DNA of 64,000 nt from the NCBI GenBank assembly GCA_964017155.1, contig OZ024857.1, positions 27,258,101 through 27,322,100 of the forward strand, read 5' to 3'. The notes below the pieces were generated by a model that saw only the letters and a program-made list of their open reading frames with translations, was not told the DNA's origin and made no database searches. Positions 1 through 10,018 of the stretch are shown here, piece by piece. Origin of the DNA: Oasisia sp. SBJ-2009. Its lineage: Eukaryota; Annelida; Polychaeta; Sabellida; Siboglinidae. Numbering within the stretch: the first letter of the stretch is position 1; the number at the start of each line of letters is the position of its first letter. A program made the position numbers and the translations under genes.

Positions 1-455
1 GTTTCGGTCTTCGGAGCCTCCAGTGTGCATCCAATCCACTGACAACATGGACTGCAGTCTGCGGTCCTGCATTCCACTGCATTATCACTGTCACCCATTA
101 CATATGACCGCTCTAAACCAGGCAACTCCTAGTCTCCATCTCTGTCAGTCTGTCTCATATTTCCTCTCTTCCTTTCCCTCTCAACCTCCCCTCCCCACCC
201 CCAGACCCTGCCACCAATTCCCTCCAACTAGGAGTGTGGATCTAAATGCACACACACACACACTGAAGTGATAGCAGTCTGACCCAGACACATGTGACTC
301 CGACCCAGACAGAAGACAAGACTGAGCTGAAACAGACCAAGGAACACTCTCTGGTCTGTCGGCCAGCCAACATGGTACCCTTCCAAACACTTCCTTATAC
401 AGTCTGGCTTATTTACCAATTAATCAGTTGTAACAAAGTATGACTTTTAGCTGGA

Positions 456-992
456 AAGTCAAGTAACTGTGACCGTTAGTAATAGAGGCACTACATTACA
501 GAATTCAGAGAACGACTCAGAACATATAAATGTAAAATGTATCTCAGCACTACCCAGCAAACAACGACCCGTGATTTCACATGTTCTGTAAATGAATGCA
601 CAGGTTCAACTGGCTCAATTCACGTTTTCGTACGTGAATTCACCGGATTCTGTGAACAAATTTGGTGTGTCGACTCGTATTTAGCATGAAATAACAATTT
701 TTTCACGTGATGACCCGCGTCCCAGTGAAACTGTACTAGTACTGACCCAGTATGACTCGTGTCAAACTCGTTCAAAACTCGTGACAACAGGCAGAATACG
801 TGTATCCACATGAATACACATGAAAATACGTACTGGTGGAGCGGTACCAATTATAAACCAGTATGACATGTGCCAACTGGTTGAGAAATGGTTCCTTGTT
901 TGCTAGGAAGTCAAGTAACTGTGACCGTTAGTAATAGAGGCACAATATTACACAATTCAGAGAGCGTACAAATGTGAAATGTATCTTAGCAC
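456..992. repeat. ~96-bp direct duplication flanking a 355-bp insert
   Basis: The block starting AAGTCAAGTAACTGTGACC at 456-552 recurs at 908-992 with a few substitutions and one short indel (both end ATGTAT-CT-AGCACTA). The two copies lie immediately left and right of a 355-bp segment. The right copy ends about 25 bp from the donor of the SH3 exon. Confidence 0.85.
553..907. mobile_element. TIR-bounded non-autonomous element (MITE-like), 355 bp
   Basis: The ends form an 18-bp imperfect terminal inverted repeat, 15 of 18 identical: 553-570 starts CCCAGCAAACAA, and the complement of 890-907 starts CCTAGCAAACAA. The interior holds a smaller perfect inverted repeat (AATTCACG...CGTGAATT near 617-640) and no coding potential. 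The element sits exactly between the two 96-bp copies. No short target-site duplication is evident unless the 96-bp repeat itself is one. Confidence 0.5.
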
Positions 993-1017
993 TAGCACAT
1001 GCCAGAGGGGTGTTTAC

Positions 1018-1140
1018 CTCCTTGATGTGCAGGAAGTCCTTCACCCCGAATGAGACGGCGTGTCCATGGAGAGGGGCGTCATCATCCACAGAACCCTCAT
1101 ACGCAACGTTCGTCCGTACCGCAAAAGCGACCGCCTTTGT
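1018..1140 (-). CDS. CACNB: CACNB internal exon: start of SH3 domain (41 codons)
   Basis: Translation on the minus strand gives [12 protein letters not shown], an acidic linker (EGSVDDDAP), then KDFLHIKE. This matches the conserved opening of the SH3 domain of calcium channel beta subunits, where TK(P)VAFAVRTNV and KDFLHIKE are hallmark stretches. The acceptor is a T-rich run ending TTGCAG just above 1140, and the donor is GAG|GTAAAC below 1018. Both ends are phase 0. The 41-codon length equals that of the corresponding vertebrate exon as I recall it. The SH3 fold packs against the guanylate-kinase-like domain that grips the alpha-1 interaction domain. This exon codes only its first half, and the continuation lies outside the window. 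The proline usual after TK is alanine here. The exon is complete, with no frameshift or stop. Confidence 0.96.
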
Positions 1141-1726
1141 CTGCAATAAAAATTACAACATAATAATAATAATAGTTTTATTTCTCTCTGGGCAATCATA
1201 GAGATTAAAATGGGTACATAAAACATGAAAAGTATATTTGTTAAAATAGATTGAAATAATATATAATTTAAGACATTAGCATAAATATAAATTAACATGT
1301 AGAGAATATACGATATGTATCTATAAAACTAATTTAAATAATTTAAGACATTAAAACATATTTTCTGTGATTATTTGACTAAACTTATTAAAAAATAATA
1401 AATACATAAAAATATAAAAATAAATAGATCGAAAGAATAAATTAAGGCTTTACAATATTTTAGACATATCCATATCAGCATGCACGAAGGTTTGTTAATA
1501 GTCACTGTGAATTCTTTTGATTGAACAGGCACCAGTTAATGAAACAGTTCTTGGTCCTGTTGGTTTTTACTCTGGGTAAAGAATATCGAGTACGGCATCG
1601 TCACTGAGATTAAAAACGTGTGTTCCGATATAAAGTGATATCCTGTCTTTGGGGCTGCTCAGTGCACCTCATGCTTCACTCTTTCACAGATCTGTTCAAT
1701 CAAACACCACATTGACACATCAGGGA

Positions 1727-1943
1727 AGTATTCAGCCATCCAGTAATTACTTAAAAAGGTCATCCATAAATAAATATCCACCATTGTCTACATCTAGGTA
1801 CTCATTCATGCGGCTGAATAACCTGGAACAAAATGCATTGACAAAACAGACCAAAGTTCAAAGTTTATGGCGATAAGAATATTTGAACCCAGAATTTCTC
1901 GAATGAGGGTCTCATGTTTTAGTCACTAGGATACTGTGCTCTT
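1727..1943 (-). mobile_element. tRNA-derived SINE copy, family 1
   Basis: On the minus strand the right end has a degenerate tRNA-like head with a B-box-like GGGTTCAAATATT near 1885-1897 and a preceding A-box region. The body (GGTACTCATTCAT..GCGGCTGAATAACC at about 1797-1823) aligns along its length with the copy at 19868-20089. Both copies begin at the same AGAGCAC end. It is diverged and therefore old. Confidence 0.6.
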
Positions 1944-2529
1944 GGAATAGGCCTGGGACAGGATATAGTCAAACTTGACGTATGGCGGAAAAGCTAAAGA
2001 CATGTCAAATGGCATACATAAAACTGACTGCTAATGACTCATCTACGAGGATAAAAAGACACATCCTCTTAGGTTAATCCTCCACTCCAGAGGAACGAAG
2101 GAAAATGGATGAAATGGGATAAAAACGACTTGCAGAAAAGCTCTTATTTCAATACATGTGGCGCCAAAACTTATTTTATCATTTTTATGCACGGATAACA
2201 CACGCATGTGAAACGCTAGTGGGTAGTGTACACTTCCAGTCTGTGAGAAGTCAGGATAGCCTACAGACAGCTTGATATACTGGGAGTGGAACCGACAAGT
2301 ATACACACTTCTGCCGTAGACTAGTGTATAAATACACAAGTAGCCAACTGCCAGTGGCATCGGTTGCCTGAACGGCAGGAGCCTACGTATCAACATATCT
2401 ATCTCCGTCTATCTCTGAAGCCATCTCAGCCAAAAATACCATCTTTGGACAGCAGATATTTTTAGGAGGATGGCGGACAGGTTGTTCAACTACAGACCAG
2501 ATGGGTGACTGAACACAGTGGTATCACAC

Positions 2530-3345
2530 ACCCATCTACACACTTCACGTGGTCTCAACACAGACCCGTCTACACACTTCATGTGGTCTCAACACAGACC
2601 CATCTACACACTTCATGTGGTCTCAACACAGACCCATCTACACACTTCATGTGGTCTCAACACGGACCCATCTACACACTTCATGTGGTCTCAACACAGA
2701 CCCATCTACACATTTCATGTGGTCTCAACACAGACCCATCTACACACTTCATGTGGTCTCAACACAGACCCATCTACACACTTCATGTGGTCTCAACACA
2801 GACCCATCTACACACTTCATGTGGTCTCAACACGGACCCATCTACACACTTCATGTGAGGTCTCAACACAGACCCATCTACACACTTCATGTGAGGTCTC
2901 AACACAGACCCATCTACACACTTCATGTGAGGTCTCAACACAGACCCATCTACACATTTCATGTGAGGTCTCAACACAGACTCATCTACACACTTCATGT
3001 GAGGTCTCAACACAGACCCATCTACACACTTCATGTGGTCTCAACACAGACCCATCTACACACTTCTACACACTTCATGTGAGGTCTCAACACAGACTCA
3101 TCTACACACTTCACGTGAGGTCTCAACACAGACTCATCTACACACTTCATGTGAGGTCTCAACACAGACCCATCTACACACTTCACGTGAGGTCTCAACA
3201 CAGACTCATCTACACACTTCACGTGAGGTCTCAACACAGACTCATCTACACACTTCATGTGAGGTCTCAACACAGACCCATCTACATACTTCATGTGAGG
3301 TCTCAAAACAGACCCATTTACACACGTCATATGACACCTCAATCT
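2530..3345. repeat. Minisatellite, 34/36-bp units (about 23 copies)
   Basis: The unit is TCAACACAGACCCATCTACA + CACTTCATGTGG(AG)TC. The left part (to about 2840) has 34-bp units. From about 2850 most units carry an extra AG (GTGAGGTC), making 36 bp. One irregular junction occurs near 3060-3075. Degenerate units trail to about 3480. Open frames here on both strands (up to 293 codons) are artefacts of the repeat. Confidence 0.97.
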
Positions 3346-3699
3346 CATCTACACATCATGCCAGGCCTTCATCTATACACATGTAATGCCAGACCTTAAC
3401 ACAGACTCCTCTAAACAAAGCCTTTGATGGCGACCCATCTTTACGCATCACGCATCAAGACAGATCCATCTACACATGTACATATGTACACACACGCACA
3501 CTAACAACCAACACACAACAAACACATCTGCATGCTAACGAACACGCACACATACACACATGCACACACACACACCTCCCCCACAAATGTACACTCCAAA
3601 TTAATAAATCAACAAACAAGTACTGCCCCCACCCTCCCCCACACACATGCACACGGCCAGAAATAGCCAGCGACAGGTGCACACACCCTGCACAGACAG

Positions 3700-3797
3700 C
3701 ACCACCACCACCACCGCCACCGCCACCACCACCGCCACCACCACCGCCACCACCACCACCACCACCACTGCCACCACCACCACCACCACCACCACCA
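3700..3797. repeat. CCA/CCG trinucleotide repeat
   Basis: An uninterrupted CAC triplet run with interspersed CCG triplets. It translates as Gly, Val or Trp homopolymers on the minus strand with no gene context. Confidence 0.97.
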
Positions 3798-4575
3798 AAG
3801 CATGAACTCAGATCATGTAACTGTGTAAATAATGTAAACAACAGAAATGAGAGAGTAAAGAGCTTGACACAACATCCTGTGTGGCAGTGGGTGCTAGTTC
3901 ACTCTCCGGGGAACTGTGATGAACCCTCACATCTCTGTGTGTAGGCGTCAGGACGCCAGTAAACATGTGGTAACTGTTGATCACTTAACAATACACAAAG
4001 CTGTTTACCATCTACCAGCACATGCTGTCCAGCTGTCTCCCTGCCCACGGCCAAACTGACCCACAGTTTCACGGCCAAACTGACCCACAGGTTCACGCTG
4101 ACCCACTGTTCCGCCTCCCACAACTTATCCTAATCCGGATTATCTCGTATCTAAACCCTTGTTACAACTCTAATATTGAAGTCGCTCAATCTGAAATAAT
4201 TGTCAGATAGGAAATGCATTTTAATTGTTGCAAATCAACTTCGAAGTACTACCATGAAAGTGCCAGCCTAGAAACTATGGAATACAATTATACATATTCA
4301 TTAGCATATTAAAGATGAAGAGATAATTTTTTTAAACTAATTCTACTACAGTAGTGTTCACATTTCATAAGTCATGTACTGATGTAAAAACAGGTCAAAT
4401 ATGCTATAATATAGGTGCAATATTCACTATGGAACGTCTTATAAAAATCCCACCAGCATTGTCAGAATTTTACTGAATATTCAGAATATTAACCCACACT
4501 ACCCCGTGAACCATTTCTGTTTTTCCAGTGAAATCCTGCGGGTTTTGAAAGTGAAGATACAATAACAGAATAACA

Positions 4576-4920
4576 ATGCGGAAGCCAAATTTCCATGTGC
4601 AGTTCTCGCCCGAGGGGAGGATTACAGGAGTGGAAAATCCATATCACCCAGGGATTACCACGGCAGCAATTATTTTACAAAATGACTCGTCGAAAAAGTG
4701 GCAAACGTGGCGACACGGAGAGCCTCAGAGCCGGAGGACAATGGACCAGCGACAGAGAGCCAGCGGAGAGTCGGCAGAGAGCCAGCGGACGCATCAATAA
4801 TTTAGTCGCAGTCAACCCGTCTAAACAACACGAGTGGCGACTGACACTAGGTCGCCGTCTACCGCTCGCCTCGGACGCATCAAGCCGTCTGTATCGCCGC
4901 ATAAATCCACCATGACAGCG
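4576..4920. other. GC-rich, CpG-rich open stretch, unrecognised
   Basis: A 340-bp island of high G+C and CpG within AT-rich intron. Two plus-strand frames are open (4576-4800, 74 codons; 4595-4915, 106 codons, probably without a true ATG) and one minus frame. No product resembles a known protein, and no phase-0 donor for the CACNB minus strand was found. A regulatory island or a young insertion is possible. Confidence 0.4.
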
Positions 4921-4940
4921 TAATTGTCAGAGATATTACA

Positions 4941-4966
4941 AACGTGTGTGTCTGTGTGTGTGTGCA

Positions 4967-5001
<35 letters not shown>

Positions 5002-5002
5002 A
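4941..5002. repeat. TG / TGCG microsatellite
   Basis: TG dinucleotides change into a perfect TGCG tetramer run (GTGCGTGCG...) of about nine units. Confidence 0.95.
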
Positions 5003-5160
5003 TGTCTACGTATTTAGTTAATGTTGCTGTTGTCTTTAAGTAAAGTGTGAAACCTTTTTTCAGTTGCAATCTCGTTGAGTAATTAGAAAATTATTTTGCC
5101 TGTGGTGGAGTTCACCTTGGTTGATGATGGTGTATGTTTGTACAGATGTATATGTGTTTC

Positions 5161-5162
<2 letters not shown>

Positions 5163-5190
<28 letters not shown>
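5163..5190. repeat. TA microsatellite
   Basis: A pure TA run of about 14 units just left of the large inverted repeat. Confidence 0.95.
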
Positions 5191-5194
<4 letters not shown>

Positions 5195-5195
<1 letters not shown>

Positions 5196-5261
5196 ACATT
5201 CATCCAGCCATCATGTATACAATTAAATATATAAATAATTAATATATGTATTGTTATGTAC

Positions 5262-5307
<46 letters not shown>

Positions 5308-5328
5308 TATATATATATACAGTGTATG

Positions 5329-5393
<65 letters not shown>

Positions 5394-5414
5394 TATATAT
5401 ATATGCATACAGTG

Positions 5415-5483
<69 letters not shown>

Positions 5484-5563
5484 CATACATACATATGTAC
5501 ATAACAATACATATATTAATTATTTATTTATTTAATTGTATACGCGATGGCTGGTTGAATGTA
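5195..5563. repeat. Inverted repeat (~75-bp arms) around a ~215-bp TA tract
   Basis: The left arm begins ACATTCATCCAGCCATCATG (5196) and runs to about 5270. The right arm ends GCGATGGCTGGTTGAATGT (5562). They are reverse complements over about 75 bp with few mismatches, both including the TGTTATGTACATATGTATA segment. Between them is almost pure TA with two short GCATACAGTGTATAT-type interruptions. It could extrude as one long hairpin, or be a palindromic MITE. Confidence 0.85.
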
Positions 5564-5799
5564 TGGGGCAGGTTTGGTGGTGGATGTGGTCGGAAATGAC
5601 AAATGTCCCCGGAGGTTTGCGCAGTAATTTCGAGAAAGGCCTATAAATATTGCATGAAGACTTGGGACTTGGGCATGTTGATGGCATTACAGTCGCCCAA
5701 CAAACGTACATTTTGTGTTGATTTACATAGTATCACGTAATACCTTAAATGTCAGTGCAAACAAGGTATGAGTAACCATGCAGAACAACATCGATGTTC

Positions 5800-6410
5800 C
5801 GTGAGAGAAAGCTTAAACGTGAGAGTAGTCTATCTTCTGAGAGCTACTCTACCATGAATAAGCCTCTTCTTTAAGTGCACTTATGTTATGAGTAAACTAA
5901 AGCATTTCCTTTCGGTTACTTCCGCTGTGAGTAAGCATCTCCTTTGAGTGCATGTCTCTGTGACTAAATGACTAAGCATCTTCGTTCTCTGTACTTTTGC
6001 CGAGAGTAAGTATATCCTTTGAGAGTACTACTGTACTACTATGACTAAGCATCTTCTCTGGGTGCCTGTCTGCTATGACTATGGATCACCTTTGAGAGTA
6101 CTACAGCTCTAACCATCTCCTTGATTATACGTCTGTTATGAGTGTACATCTCATATGACTGAACTTATGCAGTAAGCATCTCCTTTAAAAAATGGAATTC
6201 TGCTGGGAGTAAGCATTTCTTTGCAATAAGAAAAAGACCTACAGTGGAGTTCAGCCAAAAGTAAGCTTCTCCGTAGAATGTACACTTCAACTGAAGGTAA
6301 ACTCTCCACTGATTACGCTCCTAATGTAAGTCAGCACCAACTTGACAAAAGTGCTCACTTGTTGTCAGTAAGTATCTTCTTAGAATACAGTTTTGTTGTA
6401 AGAAAGCACT
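5800..6410. repeat. Degenerate portion of the 34-bp GAGTAAGCAT minisatellite
   Basis: The motifs GTGAGTAAGCATCTCC and GAGTGCA recur irregularly, with heavy substitution and variable spacing. They become regular to the right. It is the eroded flank of the array that follows. Confidence 0.75.
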
Positions 6411-7195
6411 TTCATGGTGTGCATTTTTGCTGTGAGCACTGCTTTGACTCAAGCGCACTTCTGCTGTTGTATTTCCATGGACTCATGGAGTGCACTTCTG
6501 CTGTAAGCATCTCCATGGAGTGCATTTCTACTGTGAGTAAGCATCTCAATGGAGTGCACTTCTGCTGAGAGTAAGCATCTCCAAGGAGTGCACTTCTGCT
6601 GAGAGTAAGCATCTCCATGGAGTGCACTTCTGCTGTGAGTAAGCATGTCCATGGAGTGCACTTCTGCTGTGAGTAAGCATCTCAATGGAGTGCACTTCTG
6701 CTGTGAGTAAGCATCTCCATGGAGTGCACTTCTGCTGAGAGTAAGCATCTCCAAGGAGTGCACTTCTGCTGTGAGTAAGCATGTCCATGGAGTGCACTTC
6801 TGCTGAGAGTAAGCATCTCCAAGGAGTGCACTTCTGCTGAGAGTAAGCATCTCCAAGGAGTGCACTTCTGCTGTGAGTAAGCATGTCCATGGAGTGCACT
6901 TCTGCTGTGAGTAAGCATCTCAATGGAGTGCACTTCTGCTGTGAGTAAGCATGTCCATGGAGTGCACTTCTGCTGTGAGTAAGCATCTCCAAGGAGTGCA
7001 CTTCTGCTGTGAGTAAGCATCTCCGTGGAGTGCACTTCTGCTGTGAGTAAGCATCTCCATGGAGTGCACTTCTGCTGTGAGTAAGCATCTCCATGGAGTG
7101 CACTTCTGCTGTGAGTAAGCATCTCCATGGAGTGCACTTCTGATGTGAGTAAGCATCTCCATGGAGTGCACTTCTGCTGTGAGTAAGCCTCTCCT
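6410..7195. repeat. Minisatellite, 34-bp unit (about 21 regular copies)
   Basis: The unit GAGTGCACTTCTGCTGTGAG + TAAGCATCTCCATG is repeated with few variants (CCATGG/CCAAGG/TCAATGG; TGTGAG/TGAGAG; CATCTCC/CATGTCC). Homogeneity increases to the right. On the CACNB-sense strand each unit contains CTTACTCACAG. Open frames of up to 217 codons on the minus strand come from the array. Confidence 0.97.
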
Positions 7196-7974
7196 CCACT
7201 CCAGTGTATTCTGCTCTCCCACAGAACTGCCCCTGCCTGATGCTTAGTCATGCGTTTATATTTCTGTCATAGAAAATCAATGTTGTTTTGCGATTGATTA
7301 CAGCTAACAAACTGTTGCAAGGCACTGAATTATGCAAACGTGTTAAATGATTGTTATTTTGTTGGCAGAGTGGTGACACCTTATGGCTGGAATTTATTCA
7401 GTGACCCTGTGACCTAGAAATATGACCGGTCGACCTCAATGTAAGACACTGCCAGGTAAATTAAATGTACACACCTACATGCCGAAATTGGATTCAAGCC
7501 AACACTGCTCATGATTTGCACATGCGCACAGACGCATGCATAGACACCTAGACAGAGCAGTTCACAACCACGCTGGCACTTCAGCACAAGTTACTAGGCA
7601 CATGTATAACCATAGCAATCATAGTTTCAACACTTGTTGTGGACAATTCATTTCAAACACCTCACTGGGATTACACTCACTTAGACAAATGACAAAACGT
7701 ACCATACATCACTAGTAAATTCACTGCAACAGAAACTGCATCCTATGTAAGTGTGCACGTGCATAAACACGTACAGTCATTCCGACTGAGCTCCGGAACC
7801 ATGCCACTGATTTGCACTTTGCGTGATCCATCCACAACTTACTTATCAAGCAAGTTATTCAAGATGGCAGCAAAGCGTTGACTCAGAGACAGAGGCAGCG
7901 ACATGGAATACCACAAGGAAAATATGGCGCAGAATGTGGAAACACATTAGCAAAGCTTCGATCCTCATTTTGAG

Positions 7975-8200
7975 TCCACCGGAATTCCGTTCACGAGTCC
8001 TACAGCTGGCCGGCAAATGTCGCCAGTTGGTAGCCATACAGTGCATTCACACATACAGAGTCCAACCTCAGAAATACCTGAGTCAATCCACAGTGTTGTA
8101 GGTATAAAGGTGCTGGAAAGACTTCCAGTGTTAATTTCGCATCGGCCTGAATTCCGAGCACAGAAATTACACAGCTGTAGGGCAAATGTCAACACAGACA
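7975..8200. repeat. Diverged ~165-bp tandem duplication
   Basis: GGAATTCCGTTCACGAGTCC..CTGGCCGGCAAATGTC at 7980-8020 is echoed by TGAATTCCGAGCACAG..CTGTAGGGCAAATGTC at 8147-8190. The 79-codon plus-strand frame at 8017-8256 spans it and is not recognised. Confidence 0.5.
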
Positions 8201-8689
8201 CGCCCAGGCACACGTTTACAGCTGTCTGCCTGCGTTCAGGTGAGAACACAAGGTAAGACAAAAGTGTCAGAAGCATATTCAGTCTTTACTGTGTGCGTGA
8301 GTCTGTGATTCAGACTAAACGACAACAAAATTGCGTGCCAAACTGGCAGTTTGAAGTCGAACTCATAAATCACGGCAAACAGTTACACGTGCACGCATGC
8401 CAGACATACGCCGCAATATGAGATAGCAGAAATATGTGAAGTATTGCAGACGAAAGAAAGATCGTCAGTCTTAATTGCAAGCGGACCCCTTCAGAATCAC
8501 ACCCACACATGCACCCGGTGGAGCCATGTTGGCCTTGGCAAGGCAAGCATTATACACAGCCAGCTCCTTGCACCACCAAAACGTCATCCCTCTACACTAT
8601 TGATTCTAATCGTTTTCCACTGACCACATAAGCAGCTTGCACAATCGGCTGCAATACAATCCCTACAGAAGCGGTGCATGGTACATTTT

Positions 8690-9030
8690 TAAATAGCGTG
8701 GAACATAACCTCACAAGATAAGTTAGTCTGCGAATGTCATGATAGCACAACATAACTAGTTATGAAATACATCTGACGTGAGACCAACCATTGTACTATG
8801 TCCGAGTGCGTTTACATGATAGGTGAGTAAGACTGATAAATCCCACCAAGGTACAGTATGGCAGTACGCACCATGGAACATAACCTCGTGAGATAAGTTA
8901 GTCTGAGAACGTCATAACAATGAAACCCAACTAGTTATGATATGTATGCGACATGAGACTAACCATTGTACTATGGCCGCATGCACTCACATGATAAGTG
9001 AGTTAGACTTGGATAAAGCCCACCACACTG
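8690..9030. repeat. Tandem pair of a ~175-bp element
   Basis: GGAACATAACCTC-C-AGATAAGTTAGTCTG-GAA begins both copies (8699 and 8875). Both continue through CTAGTTATGA, CATGAGAC-AACCATTGTACTATG-CCG and ACATGATA-GTGAGT. Inside each, GTTAGTCT is inverted against AGAC(T/C)AAC, so each copy can fold. About 80% identical. Confidence 0.8.
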
Positions 9031-9269
9031 CGAGTTGGAGACAGATTATACAGTTATCTCTGTGTGGGATGGTATACGTCCCCTGGCATAAACATCACAT
9101 AGAAGTGTTGCTTTCAGCGTCTTATCTGAAAGCCTCGTATCTAGGTTTGCTTCTGACATGTCAGATGGTTAGACAAGTTGGGATGTTATATATAATTTTA
9201 ACGAAACTGTTGTGTTTTGAATAAATTATAAGAAAGTCATTTGTTTTATACAATCCAACCACTATCTAT

Positions 9270-9590
9270 GCACAATAAGAGACTCAGAAAACTGAACTGA
9301 TCTGATTGAACTGAGCTTATTACACTGAAATGAGCAAACTGAAGTGGACTGAACAAACTAGACCATATACACCAAGCTGAAAGAACTGAAATAAACTAGG
9401 CATACTGACTTTACCTGAGTTAAATTAACAGAGCCAAACTGCTGAGTGAACTTATCAAAGCCAAATTGCAAAATCTGAACTAAACTGATTGAATGAACGG
9501 AATCAAGAAAATTACATGAACTGAACCAAACAGAGCTGAACTGAGTGAACTTAACGGAATCAAGAAAGTTACAACCAAATGGTTCTGTTC
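9270..9590. repeat. Cryptically simple AACTGA-type repeat
   Basis: The hexamer-like motifs AACTGA, AAACTGA and GAACTGA recur irregularly through the stretch. An internal duplication of GAACTTAACGGAATCAAGAA-type sequence ends it (9490-9572). It lies about 170 bp from the donor of the GSADS exon. Confidence 0.6.
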
Positions 9591-9757
9591 TTGTCCGATC
9601 TCTTCACCGTGGGGTCCTACCACAACATGTAAAAGGTTTTTTAAACCCACCAGTTTTTTAAACCCACCATCTCTACACAACAAGCTAGGTGAGCCAGACT
9701 CTACACAGAGGAGCACGTTCATCTATACAACCGTGTCTGATCCTAGCGTGTTCCTAC

Positions 9758-9874
9758 CTTCGCCTTCTCGAGTTGTATCGTTGCATGATGTTCCGTCTCC
9801 TCCCGAAATGCCTCTCTCTCATCCTCCAACGACAGGTCTGACGACGGCTGGCTGTAGTTGGAGTCTGCCGATCC
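9758..9874 (-). CDS. CACNB: CACNB internal exon: GSADS...LEKAK segment before SH3 (39 codons)
   Basis: Translation begins [19 protein letters not shown] and ends IQLEKAK. This is the constitutive segment just before SH3 in calcium channel beta subunits: a Ser-rich GSADS start, an acidic SLE(E/D)-ERE stretch, then a charged helix ending (Q)LE(K/R)AK. The acceptor is CTGTTTCAG above 9874 and the donor is AAG|GTAGGA below 9758. Both boundaries are phase 0, and the join to 1140 reads ...EKAK|TKAVAF as in the family. This is the exon to which alternative first exons are normally joined, so every candidate first exon in the window was tested for a phase-0 donor compatible with its GGA start. Confidence 0.96.
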
Positions 9875-9909
9875 CTGAAACAGACAGACACCTACTGTCA
9901 AGAAATCTG

Positions 9910-10018
9910 CCTCATTAAAGAAATTTTCTTTAAATATAACCACAAACACACATTTTTGGTCAGGCTCATTAAAGACATTGCCTTAAAACATTCCCACAAA
10001 TACACATTTATGGTCAGG
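9910..10018. repeat. 54-bp tandem duplication just upstream of the GSADS exon
   Basis: CTCATTAAAGA-ATT...ACACA-TTT-TGGTCAGG occurs at about 9910-9963 and again at 9964-10018. On the gene strand this is 36-144 bases upstream of the acceptor of exon 9758-9874, in the zone of the branch site. Confidence 0.75.

Larger units (their letters stand above)
1..1017 (-). other. CACNB intron downstream of the SH3 exon
   Basis: This is the intron after the donor at 1017, running off the window. Bases 1-455 are unremarkable apart from a short CA run at 247-262. The rest is occupied by the 96-bp duplication and TIR-like insert described separately. I searched it for the next SH3 exon and found nothing resembling it. 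Confidence 0.8.
1141..9757 (-). other. CACNB intron between the GSADS and SH3 exons
   Basis: This is an 8.6-kb intron. It holds a LINE/SINE-type tail at about 1160-1300 (A+T-rich), a SINE copy at 1727-1943, two 34-bp minisatellites, a CCA triplet run, a GC-richer open stretch at 4576-4920, a TA-cored inverted repeat, and tandem duplications at 7975-8200 and 8690-9030. The segments 1300-1650, 1950-2500, 3850-4000 and 7200-7800 show nothing further that I can support. Confidence 0.75.

Noticed and set aside
2518..3399. CRISPR-like regular array
   Set aside because: Units are contiguous without unique spacers, no cas genes, and the genome is clearly animal; it is a minisatellite.
5060..5599. 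Tyr/Ile repeat frames on both strands
   Set aside because: Translation of the TA tract within the inverted repeat.
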